64,000 nt of DNA. It comes from Megascapheus bottae (lineage: Eukaryota > Chordata > Mammalia > Rodentia > Geomyidae). The stretch's first letter is position 1. Each line of letters starts with the position of its first letter. The position numbers were made by a program, and so were the translations under genes. Below are positions 50,635 to 62,990 of the stretch, one piece after another. Location of the stretch: contig JANJXV010000049.1 of the NCBI GenBank assembly GCA_024803745.1, forward strand, positions 1,014,501 through 1,078,500, written 5' to 3'. Below the pieces are notes generated by a model. It made no database searches. It saw only the letters and a program-made list of their open reading frames with translations, and had not been told where the DNA came from.

Positions 50635-50830
50635 TAACCCTAACCTTAACCCTATCCCTTACCCTTACCCTTACACTAACCCTAACCCTAACCATAACAG
50701 TAAACCTAACACTAACCCTAAACCTAACCCTTACCCTTAGCCTAACCCTAACCCTAAACCTAACGCTAACCGTTAACATTACCCTCACCCTCACCCTCAC
50801 CCTAACCTTAACCATAACACTAACCCTAAC
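50460..50830 (+). repeat. U module, copy 2
   Basis: ACAGTAAACCTAACAC near 50696, CTTAGCCTAACCC near 50737, TTAACATTACCCTCACCC near 50774 with three CCCTCA hexamers in a row. The left end (50460) has TTACCTTAAACCCTGCC, which also stands near 52497 and 53717. Confidence 0.75.
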
Positions 50831-51659
50831 CCTAACCTTAACCCTAACCCTTATCATTACCCAAACCCTAACACTAACACTAACCCTAAATGTAACCCTA
50901 ACTTAAATCTAAACCTTACCCTTACCCTACCCTAAACCTAACCCTAACCCCTAAGCCTAACACTAAACCTAACGCTAACCCTTACCCTTATCCTAACCCT
51001 AAGCCTATCCCTTACCCTTACCCTAACCCTAAACCTAAACTTTACCCTAAACCTAACCCTAACCCTAACCCTAACCCTAACCCTTACCCTTAACTTAACC
51101 CTAACTGTAACCCTGACACTTACCCTTAGCCTAACGCTAAACTTAACCCTAACCCTAACCCTAACCCTAACACATAACCTTCACCTAACCCTAACCATAA
51201 CAGTAACCATAACCCTACCCCTAACCCCTACCCTAAACCTAACGCTAACGCTAACCGATACCTTACCCTAACCCTAACCCTAAACCTAACCCTAACCCTT
51301 ACCCTTACCCAAACCCTAAAACTAAACTTAACCGTAACCCTAACCCTAACCCGTACCCTTACTCTAACCCTAACCCTAACCCTAACCCTAAACCTTATCC
51401 TTACCCTAAACCTGACCCTAACCCTAACCCTAACCCTTCCCTAACCCTAACCCTAACACATATCCTTACACTAACCCTAACCCTAAACCTAACCTTAACC
51501 CTTATACTTACCTTAACCCCAAACCCAAACCTAACCCTAACCCTAACCCTAACCCCTAACCCTAAAACTAACCCTAAACCTAACCCTAACCCCTAAGCCT
51601 AACCCTAACCCTAACCCTAATCCTTACCCTTATCCTAACCCTAACTCTAACCCTAACAC
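50831..51659 (+). repeat. Degenerate hexamers with ACACAT words
   Basis: CCCCTAAGCCTAAC near 50948 and 51590, ACACATAACCTTCACC near 51171, ACACATATCCTTACAC near 51453. The spacing resembles 46.68-47.1 kb. Confidence 0.55.
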
Positions 51660-52689
51660 TTAACCTTACCTGAAACCCTGCCCTAAACCTAACGCTAACC
51701 CTAACACTTACCCTAACCCTTATCCCTAAACCTAACCCTAACATTAACCCTAACCACTAACCCTAACCCTTACCCTAACCCTAACCCTAACACTTACCCT
51801 TACCCTAATCCTAACCCTAACTCTAAACCTAACCATAACCCTAACCATAACCCTAAGCCTAACACTTACCCTAACCCTAATCCTTACCCTTGCTCTAACC
51901 CTAACCCTAACCCTAACCCTAACCCTTACCCTAAACCTAACTCTAACCCTAACCCTAACCCTTACCCTTACCTTAACCCTAACCCTAACCCTAAGCCTTA
52001 CCTTACCGAAACGCTAACACTAACCCTAACCCTAACCCTAACCCTAACCCTAACCCTTACCGTTACCCTAACCCTAACCCTATCCTAACCCCAACCCTGA
52101 ACCTAACCCTAACCGTAACCCTAACCCTTACACTTACCCTAACCCTAACACTATACCTAACCCTAACCCTATCCCTAACCCTAAAACTTACCCTTACCCT
52201 AAACCTAACCCTAACCTTCCCCTAACCCTCCCCTAAACCTAAACTCAAGCTTAAACCTAACCCTAACCCTAAACCTAACCCTTACCCTTACACTAACCCT
52301 AACCCTAAATCTAACCCTAACCCTAACCCTAACCGTAACCCTTACCCTAACCCTAACCCTAAACCTAACCCTATCCCTAACCCCTAACCCTAAAACTAAC
52401 CCTAAACCTAACCCTAACACCTAAGCCTAACCCTATCCCTAACCCTAACCCTTTCCCTTATCCTAACCCTAATCCTAACCCTAATACTTAACCTTACCTT
52501 AAACCCTGCCCTAACCCTAACGCTAACTCTAACCCTAACCCTAACCCTTAACCTACCGCTAACTCTAACCCTAACCACTAAACCTAACCCTTACCCTAAC
52601 CCTAACCCTAACCCTAACCCTTACTCTAACCCTAACCCTAACCCTAAACCTTACCCTTACCCTAACCTTAACCCAAACCCTAACTCTTA
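51660..52689 (+). repeat. AAACCCTGCC block with CTAAGCCTAACC unit
   Basis: TTACCTGAAACCCTGCCC near 51665, AACATTAACCCTAACCACTA near 51740, CTCCCCTAAACC near 52225, CTAAGCCTAACCCTATCCC at 52421, TTACCTTAAACCCTGCCC near 52495. The stretch 52415-52600 recurs at 53635. Confidence 0.7.
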
Positions 52690-52810
52690 CCCTTACCCTA
52701 ACTCTAACCCTAACCCTAACCCTAACCCTAACCTAACCCCAAACCTAAACCTAACCCTAACCCTAACCCTAACCCTTACCCTTACCCTAACCCTAACCCT
52801 AAACCTAACC

Positions 52811-52850
<40 letters not shown>

Positions 52851-53050
52851 TCCTAAGCCTAACTCTTAACGTTACCCTAACCCTAACCCTAACCCTAACC
52901 CTAACCTTAACCCTAACCCTTACCCTTACCCTAACCCTAACCCTAACCATAACTGTAAACCTAACACTAACCCTAAACCTAACCCTTACCCTTAGCCTAA
53001 CCCTAACCCTAAACCTAACGCTAACCCTTAACATTACCCTCACCCTCACC
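52690..53050 (+). repeat. U module, copy 3
   Basis: ATAACTGTAAACCTAACAC near 52949 (ACTG for ACAG), CTTAGCCTAACCC near 52991, TTAACATTACCCTCACCC near 53028. Confidence 0.75.
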
Positions 53051-53632
53051 CTAACCTTAACCGTAACCGTAACTCTAACCCTAACCTTAACCCTAACCCT
53101 TATCCTTACCCAAACCCTAACACTAACCCTAACCCTAAACGTAACCTAACCCTAAATCTAACCCTTACCCTTAACCTACCCTAACCCTAATCATAACCCC
53201 TAAGCCTAACCCTACCCCTAACCCTAACCCTTACCCTTACCCTAAACCTAACCCTAACCCTAACAATAAACCTTACCCTTACCCTAAACCTAACCCTACC
53301 CTTACCCTAAACCTAACCCTAACCCTAAACCTAACCCTTACCCTTACCTTAACCCTAACTATAACCCTAACACTTACCCTTACCCTAAAGCTAACCCTAA
53401 CCCTAACCCTAACCCTAACACACATCCTTCACCTAACCCTAACAGTAACCCTAACCCTAACCCTAACCCTAACCCTAACCCCACCCTAACCCTAACCCTA
53501 ACCCTAACCCTAACCTTACCCTAAACCTCCCCTAACCCTAACCTCAACCTTAAACCTAACCCTAACCCTAAACCTAACCCTTACCCTAACCCTAACCCTA
53601 AACCTAACCCTAACATTAACCCTAAACCTAAC
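53051..53632 (+). repeat. Degenerate hexamers between U copies
   Basis: CCCCTAAGCCTAACC near 53198, ACACACATCCTTCACC near 53418 and CTCCCCTAACCCTAACCTC near 53528 repeat the spacer seen after U at 46.56 and 54.7 kb. Confidence 0.6.
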
Positions 53633-53930
53633 CCTAACACCTAAGCCTAACCCTATCCCTAACCCTAACCCTTTCCCTTATCCTAACCCTAATCCTAACC
53701 CTAATACTTAACCTTACCTTAAACCCTGCCCTAACCCTAAGGCTAACCCTAACCCTAACCCTAACCCTTAACTTAACGCTAACTCTAACCCTAACCACTA
53801 ACCCTAACCCTTACCCTAATCCTAACCCTAACTCTAAACCTAACCATAACCCTAACCATAACCCTAAGCCTAACACTTACCCTAACCCTAATCCTAACCC
53901 TTGCTCTAACCCTAACCCTTACCCTAAACT
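53633..53930 (+). repeat. Chimeric block: 52.4-kb type joined to 51.8-kb type
   Basis: The left part to about 53815 matches 52415-52595 at offset 1220 (CTAAGCCTAACCCTATCCC at 53641, TTAAACCCTGCC near 53719). From about 53815 it matches 51795-51905 instead: CTCTAAACCTAACCATAACC and CTAAGCCTAACACTTACCC. The switch lies in a shared CCTAACCC stretch. Confidence 0.75.
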
Positions 53931-54379
53931 TTAACTCTAACCCTAACCCATACCCTTACCTTAACAGTAATCCTAAGCCTAACCCTTACTCTTACCCTAA
54001 CGCTAACACTAACACTACCCCTAACCCTCACCCTAACCCTTACCCTAACCCTAACCCTAACCTTACCCCAACCCTAAACCTAACCCTAACCGTAACCCTA
54101 AACCTTACCCTTATCCTAACCCTAACCCTAAACCTAAACCTAATCCTAACCCTAACCCTAACCCTAACCCTTACTCTTACCCTAACCCTAACCCTAAACC
54201 TTACCCTTACCCTAAACCTAACCCTAACCCTAACCCTAACCCTTACCCTTACCCTAACCCTAACACTAACCCTAACTCTTACCCTTACCCTAACTCTAAC
54301 CCTAACCCCAACCCTAACCCTAACCCACACCTAACCGCAACCCTAAACCTAACCCTAACCGTAACCCTAACCCTTACCC
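53931..54379 (+). repeat. Degenerate hexamers, well phased
   Basis: Regular CCCTAA and CCCTTA with few slips; CCCACACCTAACCGCAACC near 54324. I saw no second copy. Confidence 0.55.
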
Positions 54380-54700
54380 TTACACTAACCTAACCCTAAA
54401 CCTAACCCTAACCCTAACCCTAAACCTTACACTAACCCTAACCCTAATCCTAACCCTAACCCTTACCGTTACTCTAACCCTAACCCTAAACCTAAACCTA
54501 AGCCTAACCCTAACATTAACCCTAACCCTTACCCTTACCCTTACCCTAACCCTAACCCTAACCATAACTGTAAACCTAACACTAACCCTAAACCTAACCC
54601 TTACCCTTAGCCTAACCCTAACCCTAAACCTAATGCTAACCCTTAACATTACCCTCACCCTTACCCTAACCTCAACCATAACCGTAACCCTAACCCTAAC
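54380..54700 (+). repeat. U module, copy 4
   Basis: ATAACTGTAAACCTAACAC near 54565, CTTAGCCTAACCC near 54607, CTTAACATTACCCTCACCC near 54643. It shares ACTG with copy 3, so these two are close relatives. Confidence 0.75.
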
Positions 54701-55774
54701 CTTAACCCTAACCCTTATCCTTACCCAAACCCTAACACTAACCCTAACCCTAAACGTACCCTAACCCTAAATCTAACCCTTACCCTTACCCTACCCTAAT
54801 CCTAACCATAACCCCTAAGCCTAACCCTAACCCTAACGCTAATCCTTACCCTTACCCTTATCCTAAACCTAACCCTAACCCTAACAATAAACCTTACCCT
54901 TACCCTAACCCTCACCCTAAACCTTACCCTAAACGTAACCCTAACCCTAACCATAACCCTAACCCTTACCTTACCTTAACCCTAGCTCTAACCCTAACAC
55001 TTACCCTTACCCTAATGCTAACCCTAACCCTAACCCTAACACATATCCTTCACCTAATCCTAACAGTAACCCTAACCCTAACCCTAACCCTAACCCCACC
55101 CTAACCCTAACGCTAACGCTAACCCTAACCTTACCCTAAGCCTAACCCTAAACCTAACCCTAACACTTAAACTTACCCAAACCCTCAACCTAAACTTTAC
55201 TGTAACCCTAACCCTAACCCTTACCCTTACTCTAACACTAACCCTAACCCTAAAACTTACCGTTACCCTAAACCTAACCCTAACCCTAACCCTAATCCTT
55301 ACCCTTACCCTAACCCTAACCCTAACCCTCACTCTTACCCTTACACTAATCCTAACCCTAACCCTAACCCTAAACCTAACCCCACCCTAACCCTAACGCT
55401 AATGCTAACCCTAACCTTACCCTAAGCATAACCCTAAACCTAACCCTAACCCTTACCCTTCCCCAAACCCTAAACCTAAACTTTACCGTAACCCTAACCC
55501 TAACCCTTACCCTTACTCTAACCCTAACCCTAACCCTAAAACTTACCCTTACCCTAACCCTAACCCTAACCCTAACCTTACCCTAAACCTCCCCTAACCC
55601 TAACTTCAACCTTAATCCTAACCCTAACGCTAAACCTAACCATTACCCTTACACTAACCCTAACCCTAAATCTAACCCTAACCCTAACCCTTACCCTTAC
55701 CCTAACCCTAACCGAAAACCTAACCCTAACCCTAACCCTAACCCCTAACCCTAAAACTAACCCTAAACCTAACT
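54701..55774 (+). repeat. Spacer with a ~300-bp direct repeat
   Basis: CCCCACCCTAACCCTAACGC stands near 55095 and 55380, each followed after ~45 bp by CTTACCCTAAGC and after ~100 bp by AAACTTTACTGTAACC or AAACTTTACCGTAACC. The offset is about 285 bp. Confidence 0.65.
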
Positions 55775-55874
55775 CTAACACCTAAGCCTAACCCTATCCC
55801 TAACCCTAACACTTTCCCTTATCCTAACCCTAATCCTAACCCTAATACTTAACCTTACCATAAACCATGCCCTA
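55775..55874 (+). repeat. Third CTAAGCCTAACC block
   Basis: Matches 52415-52515 and 53635-53735 with CTTTCCCTTATCC and AATACTTAACCTTACC. It ends in AAACCATGCC where the others have AAACCCTGCC. Confidence 0.75.
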
Positions 55875-56033
55875 ACCCTAACACTTACCCTAACCCTAAC
55901 ACTAACCCTTATCGTTACCCTAATCCTAACCCTAACCTTAACCCCAACCCTAAACGTAAAACTAACCGTAACCCTTACCCTAACACTTACCCTAACCCTA
56001 ACTCTAACCCTAACCCTAACACTTACCCTTACC

Positions 56034-56065
<32 letters not shown>

Positions 56066-57911
56066 CACCCTAACCCTAACCCTACCACTAACCCTTACCC
56101 TTTCCCTAACCCTACCCTAACTCTAACTCTAACCCTTACCCTTAACCTAACCCTAACCCTAAACCTAACCCTAACCGTACCCCTAAACCTAACCCTAACC
56201 GTAACCTTAAACCTAACCCTAACCCTAACCCTTACCCTTACCCTAACCCTATCCCTAACCTTAACCCCAACCCTAAATCTAACCCTAACCCTAAACCAAC
56301 CCTTACCCTAACCCTAACCCTAACCCTTTCCCTTACCCTAACCCTAACCCTAAACTTAACCCATACCCTAACCCTAACCCTAACCCTTACCCTAATCCTA
56401 ACTCTAACTCTAACCTTTACCCTAACCCTAACCCTAACCCTAACCCTAACCCTAACCCTAACCATAACACTAAGCCTAACACTTACCCTAACCCTAATCC
56501 TTACCCTTGCTCTAACCCTAACCCTAACCCTAACCCTAACCCTAACCCTTACCCTAAACCTAACTCTAACCCTAACCCTAACCCTAACCCTTACCCTAAT
56601 CCTAACTCTAACTCTAACCTTTACCCTAACCCTAACCCTAAACCTAACCCTAACCGTAACCCTAAACCTAACCCTAACGCTAACCTTAACCCTAACCCTT
56701 ACCCTTATACTTACCCTAACCCTAACCCTAACCATAACAGTAAACCTAACACTAACCCTAAACCTAACACTTACCCTTAGCCTAAATCTAACCCTAAACC
56801 TAACGCTAACCCTTAACATCACCCTCACCCTAACCCTAACCATAACCCTAACCCTAAACCTAAACCTAATGCTAACCCTTAACATTACCATCACCCTAAC
56901 CCTAACCCTAACCCTAAACCTAACCCTAACCCAAAATCTAACCCTTACCCTTACCCTACCCTAACCCTAACCATAACCCCTAAGCCTAACTCTAACCCTA
57001 ACGGCTAACCCTTACCCTTATCCTAACTCTAACCCTAACCCTACCCCTTACCCTTACCCTAACCCTAAACCTAACCTTAACCCTACCCCTAACCCTAACC
57101 CTTACCCTTACCCTAACCCTATCCCTAACCCTAACAATAAACCTTACCCTTACCCTAACCCTAACAATAAACCTTACCCTTACCCTAACCCTAACCCTAA
57201 ACCTTACCCTAAACCTAACCCTAACCCTAACCCTTACCCTTACCTAACCCTAACCCTAACTCTTACCATTACCCTAACCCTAAACTTAACCCTAACCCTT
57301 ATCCTTTCCCTAACCCTAACGCTAACCCTAACCCTAAACCTATCCCTTACCCTAAACCTAACACTTACCCTTACCCTAACCCTAACCCTAAAACTAACAA
57401 TAACACTTACACTTACACTAACGCTAACATTAACCCTAACCTTAACACTAAACCTTACCCTAACACCTAACCCTAACCCCAAGCCTAACCCTAACCTTAG
57501 CCTTACCCTAACCCTAAACCTAACCTTAAACCCAACCCTAAATCTAACCCTAACCATGACCCTAACCCTTACCCTAACACTAACCCTAACCATAACAATA
57601 ACAGTTAACACTAACCCTAACCCTAACATTAACCCTTATCCTAACCCGAACCCTAACCGTAACCCTTAACCTAACCCTAATACTAAGCATAAACCCTAAC
57701 CCTAACCCTAACCCTTACCCTTACCCTTACCCTAACCCTAACCCTAACCCTTAACCTTACCCTTACCCTAACCCTAACCCTAAACCTAACTCTCACCCTA
57801 ACCTTAACCCTTACCCTTATCCTAACCCGAAACCTAACCCTAACCCCTAACCTAACAATAACAATAACCCTTACGCTTACCCTAACCCTAACACTAACCC
57901 TAACCTTAACC
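55875..57911 (+). repeat. ~2.0-kb tandem unit, copy 1
   Basis: Markers: TTATCGTTACCC at 55909, CCTACCACTAACCC near 56087 with the T-type tail CCCTTTCCC, a U module (ACAGTAAACC near 56746), CCCCTAAGCCTAAC near 56977, AACAATAAACCTTACCC twice near 57132 and 57163, and ACAATAACAGTTAACAC near 57594. Head-to-tail copies follow. Confidence 0.9.
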
Positions 57912-58067
57912 CTAACACTTACCCTAACCCTAACACTAACCCTTATCGTTACCCTAACCCTAACCCTAACCTTAAACCCAACCCTAAACGTAAAACTAAC
58001 CGTAACCCTTACCCTAACACTTACCCTAACCCTAACTCTAACCCTAACCCTAACACTTACCCTTACC

Positions 58068-58099
<32 letters not shown>

Positions 58100-59926
58100 C
58101 ACCCTAACCCTAACCCTACCACTAACCCTTACCCTTTCCCTAACCCTACCCTAACTCTAATCCTAACCCTTACCCTTAACCTAACCCTAACCCTAAACCT
58201 AACCCTAACCGTACCCCTAAACCTAACCCTAACCGTAACCTTAACCCTAACCCTTACCCTTACCCTAACCCTATCCCTAACCTTAACCCCAACCCTAAAT
58301 CTAACCCTAACCCTAAACCAACCCTTACCCTAACCCTAACCCTAACCCTTTCCCTTACCCTAACCCTAACCCTAAACTTAACCCATACCCTAACCCTAAC
58401 CCTAACCCTTACCCTAATCCTAACTCTAACTCTAACCTTTACCCTAACCCTAACCCTAACCCTAACCCTAACCCTAACCATAACACTAAGCCTAACACTT
58501 ACCCTAACCCTAATCCTTACCCTTGCTCTAACCCTAACCCTAACCCTAACCCTAACCCTTACCCTAAACCTAACTCTAACCCTAACCCTAACCCTAACCC
58601 TTACCCTAATCCTAACTCTAACTCTAACCTTTACCCTAACCCTAACCCTAAACCTAACCCTAACCGTAACCCCAAACCTAACCCTAACCCTAACCTTAAC
58701 CCTAACCCTTACCCTTATACTTACCCTAACCCTAACCCTAACCATAACAGTAAACCTAACACTAACCCTAAACCTAACACTTACCCTTAGCCTAAATCTA
58801 ACCCTAAACCTAACGCTAACCCTTAACATCACCCTCACCCTAACCCTAACCATAACCCTAACCATAAACCTAAACCTAATGCTAACCCTTAACATTACCA
58901 TCACCCTAACCCTAACCCTAACCCTAAACCTAACCCTAACCCAAAATCTAACCCTTACCCTTACCCTACCCTAACCCTAACCATAACCCCTAAGCCTAAC
59001 TCTAACCCTAACGCTAACCCTTACCCTTATCCTAACTCTAACCCTAACCCTACCCCTTACCCTTACCCTAACCCTAAACCTAACCTTAACCCTACCCCTA
59101 ACCCTAACCCTTACCCTTACCCTAACCCTATCCCTAACCCTAACAATAAACCTTACCCTTACCCTAACCCTAACAATAAACCTTACCCTTACCCTAACCC
59201 TAACCCTAAACCTTACCCTAAACCTAACCCTAACCCTAACCCTTACCCTTACCTAACCCTAACCCTAACTCTTACCATTACCCTAACCCTAAACTTAACC
59301 CTAACCCTTATCCTTTCCCTAACCCTAACGCTAACCCTAACCCTAAACCTATCCCTTACCCTAAACCTAACACTTACCCTTACCCTAACCCTAACCCTAA
59401 AACTAACAATAACACTTACACTTACACTAACGCTAACATTAACCCTAACCTTAACACTAAACCTTACCCTAACACCTAACCCTAACCCCAAGCCTAACCC
59501 TAACCTTAGCCTTACCCTAACCCTAAACCTAAACATAAACCCAACCCTAAATCTAACCCTAACCATGACCCTAACCCTTACCCTAACACTAACCCTAACC
59601 ATAACAATAACAGTTAACACTAACCCTAACCCTAACATTAACCCTTATCCTAACCCGAACCCTAACCGTAACCCTTAACCTAACCCTAATACTAACCCTA
59701 AACCCTAACCCTAACCCTAACCCTTACCCTTACCCTTACCCTAACCCTAACCCTAACCCTAACCCTTAACCTTACCCTTACCCTAACCCTAACCCTAAAC
59801 CTAACTCTCACCCTAACCTTAACCCTTACCCTTATCCTAACCCGAAACCTAACCCTAACCCCTAACCTAACAATAACAATAACCCTTACCCTTACCCTAA
59901 CCCTAACACTAACCCTAACCTTAACC
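57912..59926 (+). repeat. ~2.0-kb tandem unit, copy 2
   Basis: Repeats all markers of copy 1 in order: TTATCGTTACCC at 57943, ACAGTAAACC near 58746, ACAATAACAGTTAACAC near 59603. The offset drops from 2034 bp at the left to 2009 bp near 57240, then returns to 2015, through gain or loss of whole hexamers or a few bases. Substitutions are few. Confidence 0.9.
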
Positions 59927-60082
59927 CTAACACTTACCCTAACCCTAACACTAACCCTTATCGTTACCCTAACCCTAACCCTAACCTTAACCCCAACCCT
60001 AAACGTAAAACTAACCGTAACCCTTACCCTAACACTTACCCTAACCCTAACTCTAACCCTAACCCTAACACTTACCCTTACC

Positions 60083-60114
<32 letters not shown>

Positions 60115-60490
60115 CACCCTAACCCTAACCCTACCACTAACCCTTACCCTTTCCCTAACCCTACCCTAACTCTAACCCTAACCCTTACCCTTAACCTAAC
60201 CCTAACCCTAAACCTAACCCTAGCCCTAACCCTAAACCTAACCCTAAACTTAAGCCTACACTAACCCTAAACCTAACCCTGACCCTTAGCCTAACCCTAC
60301 CCCTAAACCTAACCCTAACCGTAACCTTAACCCTAACCCTAACCCTAACCCTTACCCTTACCCTAACCCTATCCCTAACCTTAACCCCAACCCTAAATCT
60401 AACCCTAACCCTAAACCAACCCTTACCCTAACCCTAACCCTAACCCTTTCCCTTACCCTAACCCTAACCCTAAACTTAACCCATACCCTA
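59927..60490 (+). repeat. ~2.0-kb tandem unit, partial copy 3
   Basis: TTATCGTTACCC at 59958 to CCCTAACCC near 60225 follows copy 2. About 60 bp of foreign hexamers (60230-60290, with CTTAAGCCTACAC) come next; the match then resumes to CCATACCCTAA near 60480. After that the unit is lost. Confidence 0.82.
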
Positions 60491-60780
60491 AACCTAACCC
60501 TAACCCTTAAACTAACACTTACCCTAAACCTATCCTAACCCTAACACTTACCCTTACCCTAACCCTAACCCTAACCCTAACCCTTACCCTAATCCTAACC
60601 CTAACCCTTACCCTAACCCTAACACTAACCCTAACCCTAACCCTAACCCTAACACTTACCCTTACCCTAAACCTAACCCTAACCTTAACCCCAACCCTAA
60701 ACGTAACCCTAACCCTAAACCTAACCCTTACCCTTACCCTCAACCTAACCCTAAACCTAACCCTAACCCTAACCCTAACC
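60491..60780 (+). repeat. Degenerate hexamers
   Basis: Plain CCCTAA variants with pairs of CCCTTA about every 60 bp. No copy was noticed. Confidence 0.5.
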
Positions 60781-60900
60781 CTTACCCTTACCCTAACCCT
60801 AACCCTAATCCTAACACTTACCCTTAACCTAACCTTAACCCTAAACCTAACGCAAACCCTCACCCTAACACTTACCAAAAACTTCACCGTAACCCTAACC
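60781..60900 (+). repeat. 120-bp tandem duplication, copy 1
   Basis: The unit contains ACGCAAACCCTCACCC, CTTACCAAAAACTTCACCG and CCTTAACCTAACC. It is repeated exactly 120 bp further on. Confidence 0.93.
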
Positions 60901-61020
60901 CTTACCCTTACCCTAACCCTTTCCCTAATCCTAACCCTTACCCTTAACCTAACCTTAACCCTAACCCTAACGCAAACCCTCACCCTAACACTTACCAAAA
61001 ACTTCACCGTAACCCTAACC
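60901..61020 (+). repeat. 120-bp tandem duplication, copy 2
   Basis: Differs from copy 1 at four bases by my count (TT for AA near 60921, then C for A near 60935 and 60965). The odd word CCAAAAACTTCACC is identical in both. Confidence 0.93.
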
Positions 61021-61389
61021 CTTACCCTTACCCTAATCCTAACCCTAACCTTAACCCCAACCCTAAACCTAACTCTAACCCTAACCCTAACCCTTACCCT
61101 AAGCCTAATCCTAACCCTAACCCTAACACTTACCCTTACGCTAACCCTAACCCTAACCCTAACCGTAACATTAACCCTAAACCTAACCCTAAACTTTACC
61201 ATTACCCTAAACCTAACCCTAAACCTAACACTAACCATAACCTTAACTCTAACCCTAACCCTTAAAGTTACCCTAACCCTAACCCCAAACCTAACCCTAA
61301 CCCTAGCCCTAACCCTAACCCCTATGTCTAAACATAACCCTAACCCTAACCCTTACCCTTATCCTAACACTAACCCTAACCCTAACACT
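61021..61389 (+). repeat. Degenerate hexamers
   Basis: Includes AAACTTTACCATTACCC near 61192 and CTTAAAGTTACCC near 61260. No structure beyond the hexamer was seen. Confidence 0.5.
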
Positions 61390-61570
61390 TACCCTTACCC
61401 TAAACCTAACGCTAATCCTAATCCTTACCCTAACCCTAAACCTAACCCTAACGCTAACCCTAACACTTACCCTTACCCTAACCCTAACGCTAAACCTAAT
61501 CCTTACCCTAACCCTAAACCTAACCCTAACGCTAACCCTAACTCTTATCCTAACCCTAACCCTAACACTT
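61390..61570 (+). repeat. 78-bp tandem repeat (about 2.3 copies)
   Basis: GCTAATCCTAATCC at 61411 recurs as GCTAAACCTAATCC at 61489, with CTTACCCTAACCCTAAACC and AACGCTAACCCTAACAC in each. The period is 13 hexamers. The + frame shows it as a 26-residue Pro-Asn-rich period, which is only a by-product. Confidence 0.82.
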
Positions 61571-62279
61571 ACCCTAACCCTAACCCTAACCCTAACACAT
61601 ATCCTTACACTAACCCTAAACCTACCCCTAACCCTTACATTTACCTTAAACCTAACCCTAAACCTAACCCTTACCCTTATCATAACCCTAACCCTAACCC
61701 TAACAATTACCATTACGCTAACACCTACCCTAACCCTACTGCTAACCTTAACCATTACCCTAACCCTAACCCTAACCCTAACCCTAACCTTTACCCTTAC
61801 CTAACCCTAACCCTAACTCTTACCATTCCCCAACCCTAAACTTAATCCTAACCCTTAGAATTTCCCTAACCCTAACCCTAAAACTAACAATAACACTTAC
61901 CCTTACACTAACGCTAACATTAACCGTAACCTTAACACTAACCCTTACACTAACACCTAACCCTAACCCAAGGCCTGACCCTAAACTTAGCCTTACCCTA
62001 ACCCTAACCCTAACCTTAACCCCAACCCTAAACCTAACCCTAACCCTAACCCTTACCCTAACACTAACCCTAACCATAACCCTAACAGTTAACCCTAACC
62101 CTAACCCTAACCCTAACCCTTATCCTAACCCTAACCCTAACCCTAACCTTAACCCTTAACCTAACCCTAACACTAACCCTAAACCCTAACCCTAACCCTA
62201 ACCCTTATACTTACCCTAACTCTAACCCTAACCATAACCCTAACCCTAACCCATACCCTAACCCTAACCCTAACCTTTA
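61571..62279 (+). repeat. Degenerate hexamers with CAATTACC block
   Basis: ACACATATCCTTACAC near 61597 and CAATTACCATTACGCTAAC at 61704 match 46.98-47.17 kb. AACAATAACACTTACCC near 61886 and CTAACAGTTAACCC near 62082 match the end of the 2.0-kb unit (57.39-57.61 kb). Confidence 0.65.
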
Positions 62280-62559
62280 CTCTAACCCTAACCCTAACCT
62301 CAACCTTAACCCTAACCCTAATCCTACCCTAACCCTAACCTTTACCCTTACATTAACCCTAACCTCACTCTAACCCTCTACCTAACACTAACCATAACCC
62401 TTACCCTAACCCTAACCCTAACCCCAACCTCAAACTTAACCCTAACTGTAACCCTAACACTAAATCTTACCCTTACCCTAACCCTAACCCTAACTCTCAC
62501 CCTAACCTTAACCCTTACACTTATCCTAACCCTAACCCTAACCCTAACCCCTAACCCTA
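62280..62559 (+). repeat. T module, diverged fragment
   Basis: CCTCAACCTTAACCC near 62299, CCTCACTCTAACCCTCTACC near 62363, CCAACCTCAAACTTAACCC near 62425. It has the T order but with changed bases. Confidence 0.68.
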
Positions 62560-62990
62560 ACAATAACAATAACCCTTACCCTTACCGTAACCCTAACACT
62601 AACCCTAACCCTAACCCTAACACTTACCCTAACACTAACCCTAACCCTTACCGTTACCCTAACCCTAACCCTAACCCTAACCTTAACCCCAACCCTAAAC
62701 CTAAAACTAACCGTAACCCTTACCGTAACACTTACCCTAACCCTAACTCTAACCCTAACCCTAACACTTACCCTTACCCTAACCCTAACCCTAACCCTTA
62801 AACTAACCCTAACACTAACCCTAACCCTAACCCTAACCCTACCACTTACCCTTACCCTAACCCTAGCCCTAACCTTACCCCAACCCTAAATCTAACCCTA
62901 ATCCTAAACCAACCCTTACCCTAACCCTAACCCTAACCCTTACCCTTACCCAAACCCTAACCCTAAACTTAATCCATACCCTAACCCTAA
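62560..62990 (+). repeat. Fourth, diverged relative of the 2.0-kb unit
   Basis: ACAATAACAATAACCC near 62559, TTACCGTTACCC near 62649 (TTATCG in other copies), AAAACTAACCGTAACCC near 62704, CCTACCACTTACCC near 62838, AAACCAACCCTTACCC near 62906. It lies about 2.7 kb after copy 3 and is clearly more diverged. Confidence 0.72.

Noticed and set aside
61324..61839. Pro-Asn-Tyr-rich + frame as a structural protein
   Set aside because: CCT AAC read in frame gives Pro-Asn and CCTTAC gives Pro-Tyr. The frame follows hexamer phase and ends at a phase slip.
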